DNA of 64,000 bases from a filamentous cyanobacterium ESFC-1 (GCA_000380225.1 KB904821.1:1726830-1790829); one strand, 5' to 3'; shown: positions 28,803 through 38,916, counted from the stretch's first letter. A program made the numbers and translations. The notes: generated from the sequence alone by a model not told the origin.

Positions 28803-30104
28803 TTAAGATGCAGACAAAGGGCAGTGTTTCTGAAGCACTTCGATGATTTTTTGGCGTTCGACGGGTTTGTTGATAAAGTCGGTGGCGTTGACCATTTTGG
28901 CTCGCATTCGGTCTACGATGCCGTCTTTTCCGGTCAAAATGACAACAGGGGTATCTTTAAACTGGGAGACGCGGCGAATTTGACTGCAAATTTCGTAACC
29001 GTTGGCAATGGGCATGACTAAATCGAGGAAAATCAGATGGGGCTGATGTTGCAGTAGGGTGGGGAGGGCCCTTACTGCGTCGTCGATGCCGAGAAAGTCA
29101 TAGCCGGCGGATTCGATGACTTTGCGGGCGATCGCGAGGATTTGCGGGCTATCATCAATACAAGCGATCAGTTTTCGGTTGTTGCTGTGGGGCGATGGTA
29201 GGGTGGGGGTTGAGGAACGACGGCGATCGCGAGTTTTTTCGGGATCAGTTGAGGCCGGTTTCGAGGTGAGGAAGGGATTGGGTAAGTCCTCAATTTCGGC
29301 AAAGCTGATGAATTGTTTGCGAAGATAAGGGACGAGCGATCGCGTCATTACGGTTAAGTCTTGTTTGAGCAATACCGCTAAGTCTCTGACGCTCCGTTTA
29401 CCGTTGATTAAGGTGGCGAGGTTTTGATAAACGCTCGGTGAAGTTTCGCTTTTGAGGGCAACGGGTTTAGTAATGACTAAGGCTAAGTTTGGAGAACGCA
29501 GGGCTAACCCTAAACTACTCCATTGTTCCCAGATTTTTTGGGTGGTGCTTAATGCGAGTTCTACATCCCATGTCCAGGTACGGGGTAATATACCTGTATC
29601 GCTATTAGAAGGGCGAATCCCTAGTTTCGGTTCGAGTTTGAAGCTAATGTTTTCAGTCGTGGCGAGTTCTAAATTGACGTTTTCGGGATGGTCGGAAGCG
29701 GCAAGTTGTTGGGTGACGGAAGTGATTTCGATGTGCTGAATGAGATCGAATAATACTTCGCTAATAATCCCCCGCATAATCGCTAAAATCGCTTCTGTGG
29801 TGATGACTTTGCGGTGGGCTAGGATGGTTAGAATATGATAGTCCCAACATTCAAAATTATCTGAATCTCTAGGGGAAATGTTTTTGATGCTGACTTTGGG
29901 AGTATGTTTGCTGATTTGCCGACGCAAGCGGCGTGTCGGATGAACGCTTCCCGCAGCCCAGATCAGATGTCCAAAACTAAAGTACAGACTCCAGGTTTGA
30001 CCTGTAGCAATTTTCACATCTAATTTGCCTGTAAATTGCTTTTGATGAAACTGTTTCAGCTTAGAACAAAATAGTTGATAGGCTTTGGGCGAGGTTGTCA
30101 TCAT
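28803..30104 (-). CDS. PATAN-domain response regulator (PatA/PixG-like)
   Basis: 433 residues. The N-terminal part resembles the PATAN/DUF4388 module (FTGKLDVKIATGQTWSLYFS, then HLIWAAGSVHPTRRLRRQIS) and the C-terminal about 125 residues are a receiver with acidic DD in CIDDSPQILAIARKVIESAG and phospho-acceptor Asp in FLDLVMPIANGYEIC. Related PatA-type proteins control pattern formation, phototaxis or pilus motility and often interact with PilB or PilT. The usual downstream CheY/CheW/MCP genes are not here, so it works with a distant kinase. Confidence 0.88.
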   Translation of the reverse strand: MMTTSPKAYQLFCSKLKQFHQKQFTGKLDVKIATGQTWSLYFSFGHLIWAAGSVHPTRRLRRQISKHTPKVSIKNISPRDSDNFECWDYHILTILAHRKVITTEAILAIMRGIISEVLFDLIQHIEITSVTQQLAASDHPENVNLELATTENISFKLEPKLGIRPSNSDTGILPRTWTWDVELALSTTQKIWEQWSSLGLALRSPNLALVITKPVALKSETSPSVYQNLATLINGKRSVRDLAVLLKQDLTVMTRSLVPYLRKQFISFAEIEDLPNPFLTSKPASTDPEKTRDRRRSSTPTLPSPHSNNRKLIACIDDSPQILAIARKVIESAGYDFLGIDDAVRALPTLLQHQPHLIFLDLVMPIANGYEICSQIRRVSQFKDTPVVILTGKDGIVDRMRAKMVNATDFINKPVERQKIIEVLQKHCPLSAS

Positions 30105-30820
30105 GACGAGGTGTTACACTTAATGCTAATGGGTAGAAAAAAAGTTTTAAAAAATGGAGGGTTACATAAAAAGCTTGGTTTTTGGGAGTTTATTCTCAAA
30201 TTACAGAAAAATCCTTAACCTGATGATGATTGAGAAGATTTGATATTTTTTTAAAAGAGTTCACTATTCTTAATATTTATGAGATTTTGTTCATTCTTTC
30301 TGGTTATTTATAACATAATCAAGAAAAGATTGCGTTTTTTTCCTGGCAACTTTACTAAAAATTTAAATTGCGATCGCGCGATGACCATTGGCGATTCTGA
30401 ATGAACAACTCATTTACTGGATTTCCCGGACTTTGAGCTTTAAAACATAGCAGTAGCATTTCAAGTTAGGACATTTGACGTGGGGCTTACCCCAATCCTA
30501 CGTTAAATGATCTCAGCGATCTCTTGGGCTTATCTCCTAAGATAGAGAGGCGGTATCCTAACTGCTTTGGCAGTTGCTATAGAATCGCGTGGGTCAATCC
30601 ATTAACACGAGTTGTCGCTGCTGAAACGACGATAGACTCAGGTTGTTAGACTAAGTTAAAAAATTAGAGATCGGCTGTTTTAAAAACTAGGAAAAATCAG
30701 CTAAATCACAAAAAAGCAACGTTTGTCTTGCGTTTTTTGAGAGTTAAGATGCACGCCGAGGAGTGAAAATGAGGGGTTAACATTATTATCACTGTTTTGC
30801 CCAAGATCGAGTGGAAAATG
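30105..30820. other. Intergenic region between regulator and transglutaminase
   Basis: A 716-base AT-rich gap. No gene called. It contains one HIP1-like site near 30371, a dispersed repeat at 30547-30581, and stretches of A and T before it. It likely carries the promoter of the PATAN regulator; no clear elements were recognised. Confidence 0.55.
30547..30581. repeat. 35-bp dispersed repeat, copy 2
   Basis: Matches copy 1 at 771-805 with about four changes. AACTGC and GCAGTT can pair around TTTG. A degenerate copy lies near 42691-42717. Confidence 0.65.
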
Positions 30821-31705
30821 TTAAGAATCTAAACGATCGATATTGAGGTGGGTTTCGAGGTGCATTTGAACAGGAGGGGGTTGAGAAGCCTCAGAAGGGG
30901 GTTTTACGGCGGTGAAGTGACCAATCACTGGAGCCGTCTGTTTAGGAAAGGCACTAGCGACTAAAGCGATATGGCGATCGCTCACGGCTAAACCCTGAGT
31001 GGGGTCAAAACCCCGCCAACCGCCTCCGGGTAAATAAACTTCAACCCAAGCGTGTAAATCCCGTTGGGTTTGTTTTCGATCTCCTTCTTCATAACCACTC
31101 ACAAACCGAGCGCCTAAACCCACACTACGGCAAGTTTCTATGAATAAAACGGCTAAATCTCGACAAGACCCTTGTTTTTCTGTTAGGGTGACTCCCCCTG
31201 GCCAAGGGTCGCCTGTTTCTCGGATTTTATAGTCACAATTTTTATAGATATACTGATTCAACGACATTAAAAAAGCGACGCTATTTCCTTGGGTATCTTG
31301 CCACAAATTGCGGGCGAGTTGTCGCACTTCTGGATCAAATCCACCGTTAGAGGGTTGGAGATAAGGGTGAAGTTGCGTCACAATAGAGGAGGGGTAGTCT
31401 ATAGGAAAAGAAATCGCCCAGGGTTCTAGTAAAAAGTTAAAGGGATTGGTGGCTTGAGTTTCAACCAGACTCTGAGCCATGATTTGTAAACTTTTGGTGG
31501 GTTGTTCAAAGGCAATTTGAGTAATATTATTGCCATCAAAGCCAATAAAACTGGAAAATTGGGATGGTTGAGGGGTAATCTCGTAGTTAAACTGATGGAG
31601 TTTTTGCCCGCGATCGCAGCGAGGCTGTAAGCGTAAGAGATGAGGCTGTAAATTGACAAGTTGACTGTAGGTATAGATCGTTTTATGGCAAATTTGATAA
31701 CGCAC
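30821..31705 (-). CDS. Transglutaminase-like family protein
   Basis: 294 residues from a GTG at 31705 giving MRYQICHKTIYTYSQ, the normal start of this family; a TTG at 31726 is in frame too. The N-terminal bacterial transglutaminase region (about 5-80) precedes the papain-like core with Cys181 (QGSCRDLAVLFIET), His218 (RDLHAWVEVYLPG) and Asp234 (GFDPTQGLAV). Such proteins probably act as cysteine peptidases or crosslinking enzymes. It is divergent from the GAF-GGDEF-EAL gene with about 190 bases between. Confidence 0.92.
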   Translation of the reverse strand: MRYQICHKTIYTYSQLVNLQPHLLRLQPRCDRGQKLHQFNYEITPQPSQFSSFIGFDGNNITQIAFEQPTKSLQIMAQSLVETQATNPFNFLLEPWAISFPIDYPSSIVTQLHPYLQPSNGGFDPEVRQLARNLWQDTQGNSVAFLMSLNQYIYKNCDYKIRETGDPWPGGVTLTEKQGSCRDLAVLFIETCRSVGLGARFVSGYEEGDRKQTQRDLHAWVEVYLPGGGWRGFDPTQGLAVSDRHIALVASAFPKQTAPVIGHFTAVKPPSEASQPPPVQMHLETHLNIDRLDS

Positions 31706-31892
31706 AATCTCTTTTTCTCTCAACACTTAGAGGTAATTTAACGTAAACCTAGATATTTGAAAAGCCTTAAAACCTTTGTGGCGCTGGTTTGCCTAAATTC
31801 TTGATTTTCAAGTTTGATGCAGGTTTTTAGCGGTTTTTCTCTAGGGCTGGTGTACTCATCCCGAACTTCCTGACTCAATTACTCAAAATGTC

Positions 31893-34481
31893 ATGCCTGC
31901 CAAAAAAATCGACAATTCTTTGCTATCCCTTGCAGAAAGTGAAAACTGGCTGCATCAAATCGTAACGCGAATTCGCTGTTCTTTAGACCTAGCGGAAATT
32001 TTAGAAGCGGCGGTGAATGAAGTGCGCTCTTTTCTCAACATCGATCGCGCCAAAATTTATCGTTTTGACGGAGATTGGCACGGAGAAGTGATCGCTGAAT
32101 CGTTGCAACCAAGCACATTACCCTCGTTGTTGGGGTTGCATTTTCCGGCCACAGATATTCCCGAAAAAGATCGCGATCGCTTTATAACAGCCCGACAACG
32201 GGTTGTGGTCAATGTCAGCGCTCAGATTCGCACCATGAACGCCCTTGACGATAGCGACACCCGGCAAGCCTTACCCCAAAGCGATATTCGCTATGCTCCC
32301 CTCGATCCTTGCCATGCGGAATATCTCAAAAATATGGGAGTCGATGCTTCTTTGGTGTTACCAATTTTACATAATGGTGATTTGTGGGGATTGCTGGCTT
32401 GTCATCATAGCCAACCCCGTCATTTCAATCAGCAGGAATTGATGATGGTGCAGTTGGTGGTCGATCAACTCTCGATCGCGATCGCCCAATCCCGTTTACT
32501 GGTTGCTGCCCGACAACAAGCCCAAAGCGAAGGGGCGATTAACAGTGTTAGCACTTTGCTCCATTCCCCCTTGCCCGTTGCAGAAATGCGGCAAAAGGTC
32601 TTAGAAAAGTTGACGAATATTTTAGGCTGCGATGGCGGTCGCCTTTATATTATCCCGGAACCCACCGGGGCAGCCGCGCAACTCTACACAACCCAAAGCC
32701 AACCTCATACCCCCGATTTAGAAAAAGCCCCGTTGTGGCAGAGTTTGTTACAAACCACAGACTCGGATTTGATTTTGTCTGACCCGAAACCCCAGAATAT
32801 TCAAAACAGCATTGTTCCTTATCTTTATACCCTCGACGATCTTTATCAAGAGCCGCAACTGAGAGATATTGCCTGGGCGTTTAGAGATACCCCGATTCGA
32901 TCGTTGTTGTTGATTCCTTTGCGGTATCAAAATCAATGCGTGGGAATTGTGACTTTATTTCGCCATGCTGTGAATACCGAAAAGCATTGGGCGGGTAAAC
33001 AGATTCGCGATCGCCGCAACCGCCGCCCCCGTGAGTCCTTTGCCTTGTGGCGCGAAATGCAATACGACTGTGCGCGGACTTGGACTCCTGAAGAACAAAA
33101 ACTGGCTCAAGCCTTGGGGATTCATCTGTATTTGTCGATCGTACAGCGTCGCGTCGAAGATACGATTCGCCATCAAGCTTCCCATGATGCCTTAACCGGA
33201 CTGCCCAATCGTTTGCTGTTTAGTCAACAACTGGAGTTGGCCTTGGTCAACGGCTTACAACAAGGCAAAATTTTGGCCGCCATCTTTTTAGATTTAGACG
33301 GTTTCAAGCATATTAACGATACCTTGGGCCATGCGACGGGGGATATTCTTTTACAAAAAGTCGCCGATCGCCTCAACCAACTTCTGGAGGAAAAAGACTT
33401 GATTGCCCGTTGGGGAGGGGATGAATTTACCATCCTTGTTGAAATTACCAATCTTCAACAAGCCCACCAAATCGCTCAAAAACTACTGCACAGCCTCGAA
33501 AAACCCCTGACGATTCGACAGCAAAAGTTTTATATCAAAGCCAGTCTGGGCATCGCGATCGCGCCTTTTGATGGGGAGAATGCTGAAACCCTGCTCAAAA
33601 ATGCCGACGCAGCCATGCACTCGGCTAAACAACTCGGTCGCAACCATTATCAACTCTATACCTCGGCTATTGGCAACGAAATTCAAAATCGCTTGCGGCT
33701 CGAAAATAGCCTGTATCGCGCCTTAGAACGCCAAGAGTTTGTCTTACACTACCAGCCCCAAATCGAGCTTAAAACAGGCAGAATTGTGGGGGTAGAAGCC
33801 TTGATTCGTTGGCAGACCCCAGACGGAAAACTGATTTCGCCGTTTCATTTTATTCCGGTGGCCGAAGAAACGGGTTTAATTGTGCCGATTGGCGATTGGG
33901 TTCTCAAAACTGCTTGCGCTCAAGCGGTGGCGTGGCAAAAACAGGGTTTACCGCCCCTTCAGATGAGTGTGAATTTTACCGCTCATCAATTTCTTGACCC
34001 CAAGTTGGTTAATACAATTATGACGCTGTTGCACAAAACGGGCTTAGACCCTCAATGGTTGGATGTAGAAATTACTGAAAGTACGGCCATGCAGGATTTT
34101 GAATTTACAATTTCTATTCTCAAGTCTTTACAACAACACGGAATTCAAATTTCTCTGGATGATTTTGGGACGGGTTATTCTTCTTTATGGACGCTGAAAC
34201 GTTTTCCCCTGAATACCATTAAAATTGATAAGTCTTTTATTGACGATCTGATCAATGAGGCTTCTCCCGCAGATATGGGGATTATTAAAGCGGTGATTGA
34301 GATGGCTCGCAGTTTGAAGCTTAAAACCGTGGCAGAGGGCATTGAAAGTCAAACTCAACTGGATTTGCTGCGCTCTTTGGGTTGCGATCGCGTCCAGGGT
34401 TATTTGTTGAGTAAACCCGTCCGGGCTGACGAAATTAGTCAACTGTTAGCGCGTCAAAGTTCGCAGCCTTCTATGATCTAG
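31893..34481 (+). CDS. GAF-GAF-GGDEF-EAL protein, likely bilin-binding c-di-GMP enzyme
   Basis: 862 residues. GAF1 (about 20-200) has phytochrome-like features: PATDIPEKDRDRF and the Cys140-His141 pair in DPCHAEYLKNMGV, followed by LWGLLACHH. This is where Cph1-type phytochromes attach bilin. GAF2 (about 220-430) lacks such a pair. The diguanylate cyclase domain has an intact RWGGDEF (about 507) and the phosphodiesterase domain an intact EAL (about 635) with DDFGTGYSSL and ETG motifs. It lacks the PAS and PHY domains of canonical phytochromes. Probably light controls its c-di-GMP synthesis or breakdown; the direction cannot be read from sequence. Confidence 0.9.
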   Translation: MPAKKIDNSLLSLAESENWLHQIVTRIRCSLDLAEILEAAVNEVRSFLNIDRAKIYRFDGDWHGEVIAESLQPSTLPSLLGLHFPATDIPEKDRDRFITARQRVVVNVSAQIRTMNALDDSDTRQALPQSDIRYAPLDPCHAEYLKNMGVDASLVLPILHNGDLWGLLACHHSQPRHFNQQELMMVQLVVDQLSIAIAQSRLLVAARQQAQSEGAINSVSTLLHSPLPVAEMRQKVLEKLTNILGCDGGRLYIIPEPTGAAAQLYTTQSQPHTPDLEKAPLWQSLLQTTDSDLILSDPKPQNIQNSIVPYLYTLDDLYQEPQLRDIAWAFRDTPIRSLLLIPLRYQNQCVGIVTLFRHAVNTEKHWAGKQIRDRRNRRPRESFALWREMQYDCARTWTPEEQKLAQALGIHLYLSIVQRRVEDTIRHQASHDALTGLPNRLLFSQQLELALVNGLQQGKILAAIFLDLDGFKHINDTLGHATGDILLQKVADRLNQLLEEKDLIARWGGDEFTILVEITNLQQAHQIAQKLLHSLEKPLTIRQQKFYIKASLGIAIAPFDGENAETLLKNADAAMHSAKQLGRNHYQLYTSAIGNEIQNRLRLENSLYRALERQEFVLHYQPQIELKTGRIVGVEALIRWQTPDGKLISPFHFIPVAEETGLIVPIGDWVLKTACAQAVAWQKQGLPPLQMSVNFTAHQFLDPKLVNTIMTLLHKTGLDPQWLDVEITESTAMQDFEFTISILKSLQQHGIQISLDDFGTGYSSLWTLKRFPLNTIKIDKSFIDDLINEASPADMGIIKAVIEMARSLKLKTVAEGIESQTQLDLLRSLGCDRVQGYLLSKPVRADEISQLLARQSSQPSMI

Positions 34482-34578
34482 CGCACAATCCCCCCGTGAG
34501 GTCGATCTTAGGAATTGCCCCCAACTGCGGCCATAATAGGATTGTGACCGAAAATCTAGATCAAGGAGGTGGTTCTGT

Positions 34579-34719
34579 ATGTTGGAACGCCTAATACTAG
34601 CTTGTACCTTGGTGCTATCACTCTACTTTTTTGTTCAGCTAGGGACATCTACACCTCCATCTGTTTCCCAATCATCTCAAAATCAGACTGCTGCGATTGT
34701 CAGCAATTTTTTCGATTAA
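34579..34719 (+). CDS. Small 46-residue membrane-anchored peptide
   Basis: ATG at 34579 preceded by a perfect AAGGAGGT at 34563-34570, eight bases before. The peptide starts MLERLILACTLVLSLYFFVQ (membrane anchor or signal sequence) and continues with a polar Ser-, Thr- and Gln-rich tail ending NFFD. The strong ribosome binding site makes it credible although it is short. It precedes the DUF697 GTPase by 165 bases on the same strand; a link is possible but untested. Confidence 0.6.
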   Translation: MLERLILACTLVLSLYFFVQLGTSTPPSVSQSSQNQTAAIVSNFFD

Positions 34720-34884
34720 TCAACCCCTTTTTCTGCCTCATCTTCCATCAAGGGCAAAACCGATCTCTGGTTCAACCTTGGAATAGTTAAAATGAGGTAG
34801 GTCAATTCTCGCGATCGCGGTTATTTCGAGCTAGAACTAAACTGCGATCGCGTTGACCTGGAGCTACCCGAAAGGAGGTTTTTC

Positions 34885-36342
34885 TTGTCTGAGTCTGATG
34901 CACCTAATCCTCCCCCGATTCTCGAAGAATGGGACAACGCGATTCTGAGTTTTGGGGAAATTCAAGCGGAAATTAACTATAAACAAGCCCAAGATTCTCT
35001 CAAGGGCTTGGTACAAAATCTTAAGCTTTCCCATCGCGAGAAAGCGGGCTTAGAAACAGAAATCGATCATCTCAGCACCCTGATCGAAAAGCTCGACCAG
35101 ACAGTAATTCAGATTGCCGCTTTTGGTATGGTAGGCCGCGGTAAATCCTCGGTGTTGAATGCCCTTCTCGGTCAAGAAGCTTTTGTGGTGGGGCCGCTTC
35201 ATGGGGTCACGCGCACGATTGACAGCGCTCAATGGCAAGTCACCCCAGAAACCCTCACCCATTATCCGGTTAATATTCAGCGTGTTGCCCTTCCGGGTAC
35301 GGGAAACTCGCAAATTCAACTGATTGACACCCCCGGAATTGATGAAGTAGACGGGGAAACCCGCGAACAGTTGGCGCGACAAGTAGCCAAGCAAGCGGAC
35401 TTAATTTTGTTTATCGTCGCGGGGGATTTAACTCAAGTTGAATTTACGGCGTTATCGCAACTGCGGGATGTCGGCAAGCCGATTTTGCTGGTTTTTAATA
35501 AAATTGACCAGTATCCCGAAGCAGATCGTCAGGCGATTTACCAAACCATTCGCGATCGCCGGGTGCGAGAGTTGCTTTCCCCCGATGAAATTGTGATGGT
35601 GGCTGCTTCGCCGTTGGTGAAACAAGCAACGCGAGACCGGGACGGCAAAATTCGCTTGCAAACCCAACGCGGACAACCGCAAATTGAGGAATTAAAGCTG
35701 AAAATCCTGGAGATTCTGCACCGGGAGGGCAAGTCTCTCGTGGCGCTGAATACGATGTTATATGCTGATGAGGTGAACGACCGCGTAGTGGCTCGTAAAC
35801 TGGCGATTCGGGAGGCGGCGGCGAATCAGTTGATTTGGCAAACGGTATCCCTCAAAGCCCTCGCGATCGCCCTGAATCCGGTGACGGCGATCGATCTATT
35901 TACCGGGGCGATTATTGATGTTATTGCGATTCTTTCTCTCTCGAAGTTGTACGGCATTTCCATGACGCAATCGGCGGCGGTTCAGTTGTTGCGTAAAATT
36001 GCCTTGAGTATGGGGGGAATTAGCGCCAGCGAATTGCTTGCAACCCTCGGATTAAGTGGTTTAAAAGGTTTACTCGGTTTATCGATTCCGGCGACGGGGG
36101 GCGTTTCTCTGGTTCCTTATTTGTCGGTCGCGATCGCCCAAGGTAGTGTGGCTGGGGTTTCGTCCTACGCGATCGGTAATATTACGAAAACTTACCTGGC
36201 TAATGGCGCATCCTGGGGGCCAGATGGACCGAAGGCGATCGTTTCTCGCATTCTCGATTCTCTCGATGAAACTTCAATTCTCAACCGCATTAAACAGGAG
36301 TTAAGCGCGAAGTTAGGCCCAAAACGGAGGGCGGCTAATTAG
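34885..36342 (+). CDS. GTP-binding protein with DUF697 membrane domain
   Basis: 485 residues. TTG start at 34885 with AAAGGAGG six bases before. A coiled N-terminal stretch leads to P-loop GMVGRGKS (81-88), DTPG (148-151) and NKID (205-208). The C-terminal half (about 310-460) is hydrophobic and matches DUF697 (LKALAIALNPVTAIDLFTGA). Such Era-like GTPases sit at membranes in cyanobacteria and chloroplasts; the role is unknown. The last 8 bases overlap the convergent nuclease-like gene. Confidence 0.85.
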   Translation: MSESDAPNPPPILEEWDNAILSFGEIQAEINYKQAQDSLKGLVQNLKLSHREKAGLETEIDHLSTLIEKLDQTVIQIAAFGMVGRGKSSVLNALLGQEAFVVGPLHGVTRTIDSAQWQVTPETLTHYPVNIQRVALPGTGNSQIQLIDTPGIDEVDGETREQLARQVAKQADLILFIVAGDLTQVEFTALSQLRDVGKPILLVFNKIDQYPEADRQAIYQTIRDRRVRELLSPDEIVMVAASPLVKQATRDRDGKIRLQTQRGQPQIEELKLKILEILHREGKSLVALNTMLYADEVNDRVVARKLAIREAAANQLIWQTVSLKALAIALNPVTAIDLFTGAIIDVIAILSLSKLYGISMTQSAAVQLLRKIALSMGGISASELLATLGLSGLKGLLGLSIPATGGVSLVPYLSVAIAQGSVAGVSSYAIGNITKTYLANGASWGPDGPKAIVSRILDSLDETSILNRIKQELSAKLGPKRRAAN

Positions 36343-36973
36343 TTGTTTGGGATTCGCGACTGATTCTTTTTAAGATTTGAAAAACTCGATAAAGTTCTTG
36401 ACTGGAAGTAAAGGGTGCAAACACGCGAGAAAGGCTATATTGGCGATTTTCAGCTTGAATTAGCTTTACAAATACGATCTCATCTCCATTGGTCATCATG
36501 GCGAAACTGGGTTTTTCTGGCTGAGGATTTGCCATTAAATAAGCCAGGGTTTGGGGTAATGCTGACCAAACGCTAAGGGTTGTTTTTTTCGATTCTAAAA
36601 CAATGACCCAAAGCTGATTTTGTAGCACTAAAACATCAATTCGCCCTTGTAAAATTTCTTCACCATCATCTAAATTAAGCTGTACAGATGCTTCAGCCCG
36701 TATTTTAAAAGGGGGATCGTAAAAGCCCGCTAAAGCCAGTAACGGGGAAGCAAAAAGCAGCATAACAGTTCCTTCGAGTAAATGTCCCTGGGATCGCTGA
36801 TACAAATATCGCCGTCTAATTTCGTCAATTCTGGTTTGTTCTGTGGGCGCGATCGCGGCTAAATCAATACGCCACTCTGGGAAAAATGCCTCGATTTCGG
36901 TGCGGTTGAGGTGAAATCGTCTCTCTGCTTCGGCTAGAGTTGTAATTACGTCTGTAATGGCAGTTGAGGACAT
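36335..36973 (-). CDS. PD-(D/E)XK nuclease-like protein
   Basis: 212 residues. A central GRIDVLVLQNQLWVIVLESK carries the Asp and the Glu-x-Lys of a PD-(D/E)XK restriction-like fold. The rest resembles cyanobacterial proteins labelled type I restriction R-like, but no helicase domain is present and the protein is far too short for HsdR. It could be a stand-alone nuclease or a structural relic. The 3' end overlaps the GTPase gene by 8 bases in convergent orientation. Confidence 0.7.
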   Translation of the reverse strand: MSSTAITDVITTLAEAERRFHLNRTEIEAFFPEWRIDLAAIAPTEQTRIDEIRRRYLYQRSQGHLLEGTVMLLFASPLLALAGFYDPPFKIRAEASVQLNLDDGEEILQGRIDVLVLQNQLWVIVLESKKTTLSVWSALPQTLAYLMANPQPEKPSFAMMTNGDEIVFVKLIQAENRQYSLSRVFAPFTSSQELYRVFQILKRISRESQTTN

Positions 36974-37264
36974 GATTTTAATCCCTAGGATTGCGATGAT
37001 CTTTTAAAACTATTCTAAATGAAAGTTAGGGAAATTATTTAAAATCTTAGCTCAAAAAACGTCCAATTTATGAGTAAAATTTAATACTAAATTAAATAAA
37101 AAAGAATGTTAAAATAACAGCACTTTGAGCGAGTGGAAAAGTGGGCGCGATCGCGATAATTCTAAAAATCGATCCCAAAAATGAATAGGTGAACCCGCAA
37201 ACGGTCATAAATCTGCTTGAATTAAGAATACCAATGTGATTGTCGGGCAAATTGAGCGCGTCCC

Positions 37265-38212
37265 ATGCAACCCTTGTATTCCTTTGTCATTCCCGTTTAC
37301 AACGAGGAAACTAACCTACCCGAATTATATCGTCGCTTGAATGCCACGGGCGATCGCCTGGGGGGAAAGATTGAGATCATTTTAATTAATGATGGCAGTC
37401 GCGATCGCACTCTCTCAATTTTACGCGATTTGCACAGCCAGGATCGTCGCGTTTGTTACCTGAGTTTATCCCGCAATTTCGGTCACCAAATCGCCGTTAC
37501 TGCGGGCTTAAATTTTGCCCGCGGCCAGGCAATTATTGTGATGGATGCCGATTTACAAGACCCGCCGGAATTAGCCCTAGAAATGGCGCAAAAATGGCTT
37601 GATGGCTATCAAGTAGTGTATGCTCAACGCAGCAAACGTTTAAAAGAAGGTTGGCTCAAACGGCTTCCGGCTTATCTATTTTATCGCTTACTGAAGCGCT
37701 TGGCTGATATTGATATTCCTCTCGATACCGGAGATTTTTGTTTGATGGATGGCCAAGTGGTTCAAATGTTAAATAAAATGCCGGAACAAAACCGTTATAT
37801 TCGCGGTTTGCGGTCTTGGGTGGGCTTACGACAAACGGCTATTTTATTTGAGCGCGATCCCCGTTTTTCGGGGAAGGTAAAATATACATTTGCTAAGTCT
37901 TTTTCCTTTGCCATGAATGGCTTAATTTCTTTTTCGAGAGTGCCGTTGCGCCTTTCAACTTATGTGGGTTTGTTAGCAGCAGTGGCGGCGTTAATTATGG
38001 CTTGTATGGTGTTATATTGGCGCATTGTCGCCCCGGATTCTCCCCTGACGGGGTTTGCTACGATTATGATTGCGATTTTCTTTTTAGGGGCGGTACAATT
38101 AGTCAGTATTGGTATTTTGGGCGAATATATCGGACGTATTTATGAGGAAGTGAAGGGTAGACCGTTGTATGTGTTGGCAGAAGTAGCCGGTTTTGAGGAA
38201 AATAAAAAATGA
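37265..38212 (+). CDS. GT2 polyisoprenyl-phosphate glycosyltransferase (GtrB/DPM1-like)
   Basis: 315 residues. The GT-A catalytic domain has [20 protein letters not shown], the metal site [10 protein letters not shown] and the [11 protein letters not shown] motif. Two C-terminal membrane spans (about 237-260 and 268-292) anchor it in the plasma membrane. Enzymes of this kind move a sugar from a nucleotide donor to polyprenyl phosphate for later flipping. The stop overlaps the next gene start as ATGA, so the two are co-translated. Confidence 0.92.
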   Translation: MQPLYSFVIPVYNEETNLPELYRRLNATGDRLGGKIEIILINDGSRDRTLSILRDLHSQDRRVCYLSLSRNFGHQIAVTAGLNFARGQAIIVMDADLQDPPELALEMAQKWLDGYQVVYAQRSKRLKEGWLKRLPAYLFYRLLKRLADIDIPLDTGDFCLMDGQVVQMLNKMPEQNRYIRGLRSWVGLRQTAILFERDPRFSGKVKYTFAKSFSFAMNGLISFSRVPLRLSTYVGLLAAVAALIMACMVLYWRIVAPDSPLTGFATIMIAIFFLGAVQLVSIGILGEYIGRIYEEVKGRPLYVLAEVAGFEENKK

Positions 38213-38790
38213 AGTTAGGAATGGGACGAAGTATAATTTTAAGCGGTGTTTTGGCAAGTAGTAGCCTAAGTTGGGCTTGTGCTGCTTTTGATCCCCATAT
38301 TGCGACTGAAAAAGAAGTAATTTCAAGCCAAAACAGTTCTTCTAATACAACAGATGTCCGCGATCGGGCGAATACTCATTCCACCTCAGCAATTCCTAGT
38401 TTTGAGGGAGAAATTGGTCACTATGAAGCAAGTCAATCTTTCAGTGATTTTATTTTTGAATATCAAAATCAGGTAGTTTTTATTAATGCTTATTATCTGC
38501 CTGAATTTGAGGATGAAATCAAAATTGAGAATGACAATTTTGGCGTTGATTATTTCCATCTGTGGCACCATTGTTCGGATTCATTAGAACCCAATGAAGT
38601 GCCTTCTTATCGCAACTGTACAGGAACGGGCTTTTCTTTGGTGCGCGGTTCGTCTCCGAAGGATGCTGATTTTACTTATATTCGGGATACATTACGCATC
38701 CAGGGATATTTTGCGATTCGCGGTTGCGATGGCCCCCATCAAGGCAGTATGGGCTGTACTTTGCGGCCCCTAAATCCTGAAGATTTGTAA
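38209..38790 (+). CDS. Secreted hypothetical protein
   Basis: 193 residues: an N-terminal signal peptide (about 1-26, hydrophobic then Ala-Cys-Ala), a Ser/Asn-rich linker, then a globular part with four cysteines and aromatic runs ([10 protein letters not shown] and [16 protein letters not shown]). No family recognised. The Cys after the signal peptide does not fit a proper lipobox. Its start overlaps the glycosyltransferase by 4 bases, implying shared translation. The final base of the stop codon is also the first base of the inverted-repeat element that follows. Confidence 0.7.
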   Translation: MKLGMGRSIILSGVLASSSLSWACAAFDPHIATEKEVISSQNSSSNTTDVRDRANTHSTSAIPSFEGEIGHYEASQSFSDFIFEYQNQVVFINAYYLPEFEDEIKIENDNFGVDYFHLWHHCSDSLEPNEVPSYRNCTGTGFSLVRGSSPKDADFTYIRDTLRIQGYFAIRGCDGPHQGSMGCTLRPLNPEDL

Positions 38791-38916
38791 TATCAAATCC
38801 GGTTGATTAGTGGAGATTCACCAACCCCAGTTTCTTACTTGTTGATACAGTAAGGTTAAAATTTTGAGCCAGAAACCGGGGTTCTAAAATAATGGTTGTA
38901 TTTCCGGATTTGATAT
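38790..38916. mobile_element. Putative MITE-like element with perfect 13-bp inverted repeats
   Basis: ATATCAAATCCGG (38790-38802) is mirrored by CCGGATTTGATAT (38904-38916). Inside, AACCCCAGTTTCT and AGAAACCGGGGTT form a second inverted pair, the same palindrome family as the terminator after typA. The whole is 127 bp, non-coding. Insertion touched the stop codon of the secreted protein gene. Confidence 0.6.

Noticed and set aside
34569-34790. 73-codon frame overlapping the small gene at 34579
   Set aside because: Cys-rich random-looking sequence in another frame; the ATG at 34579 has the ribosome binding site.
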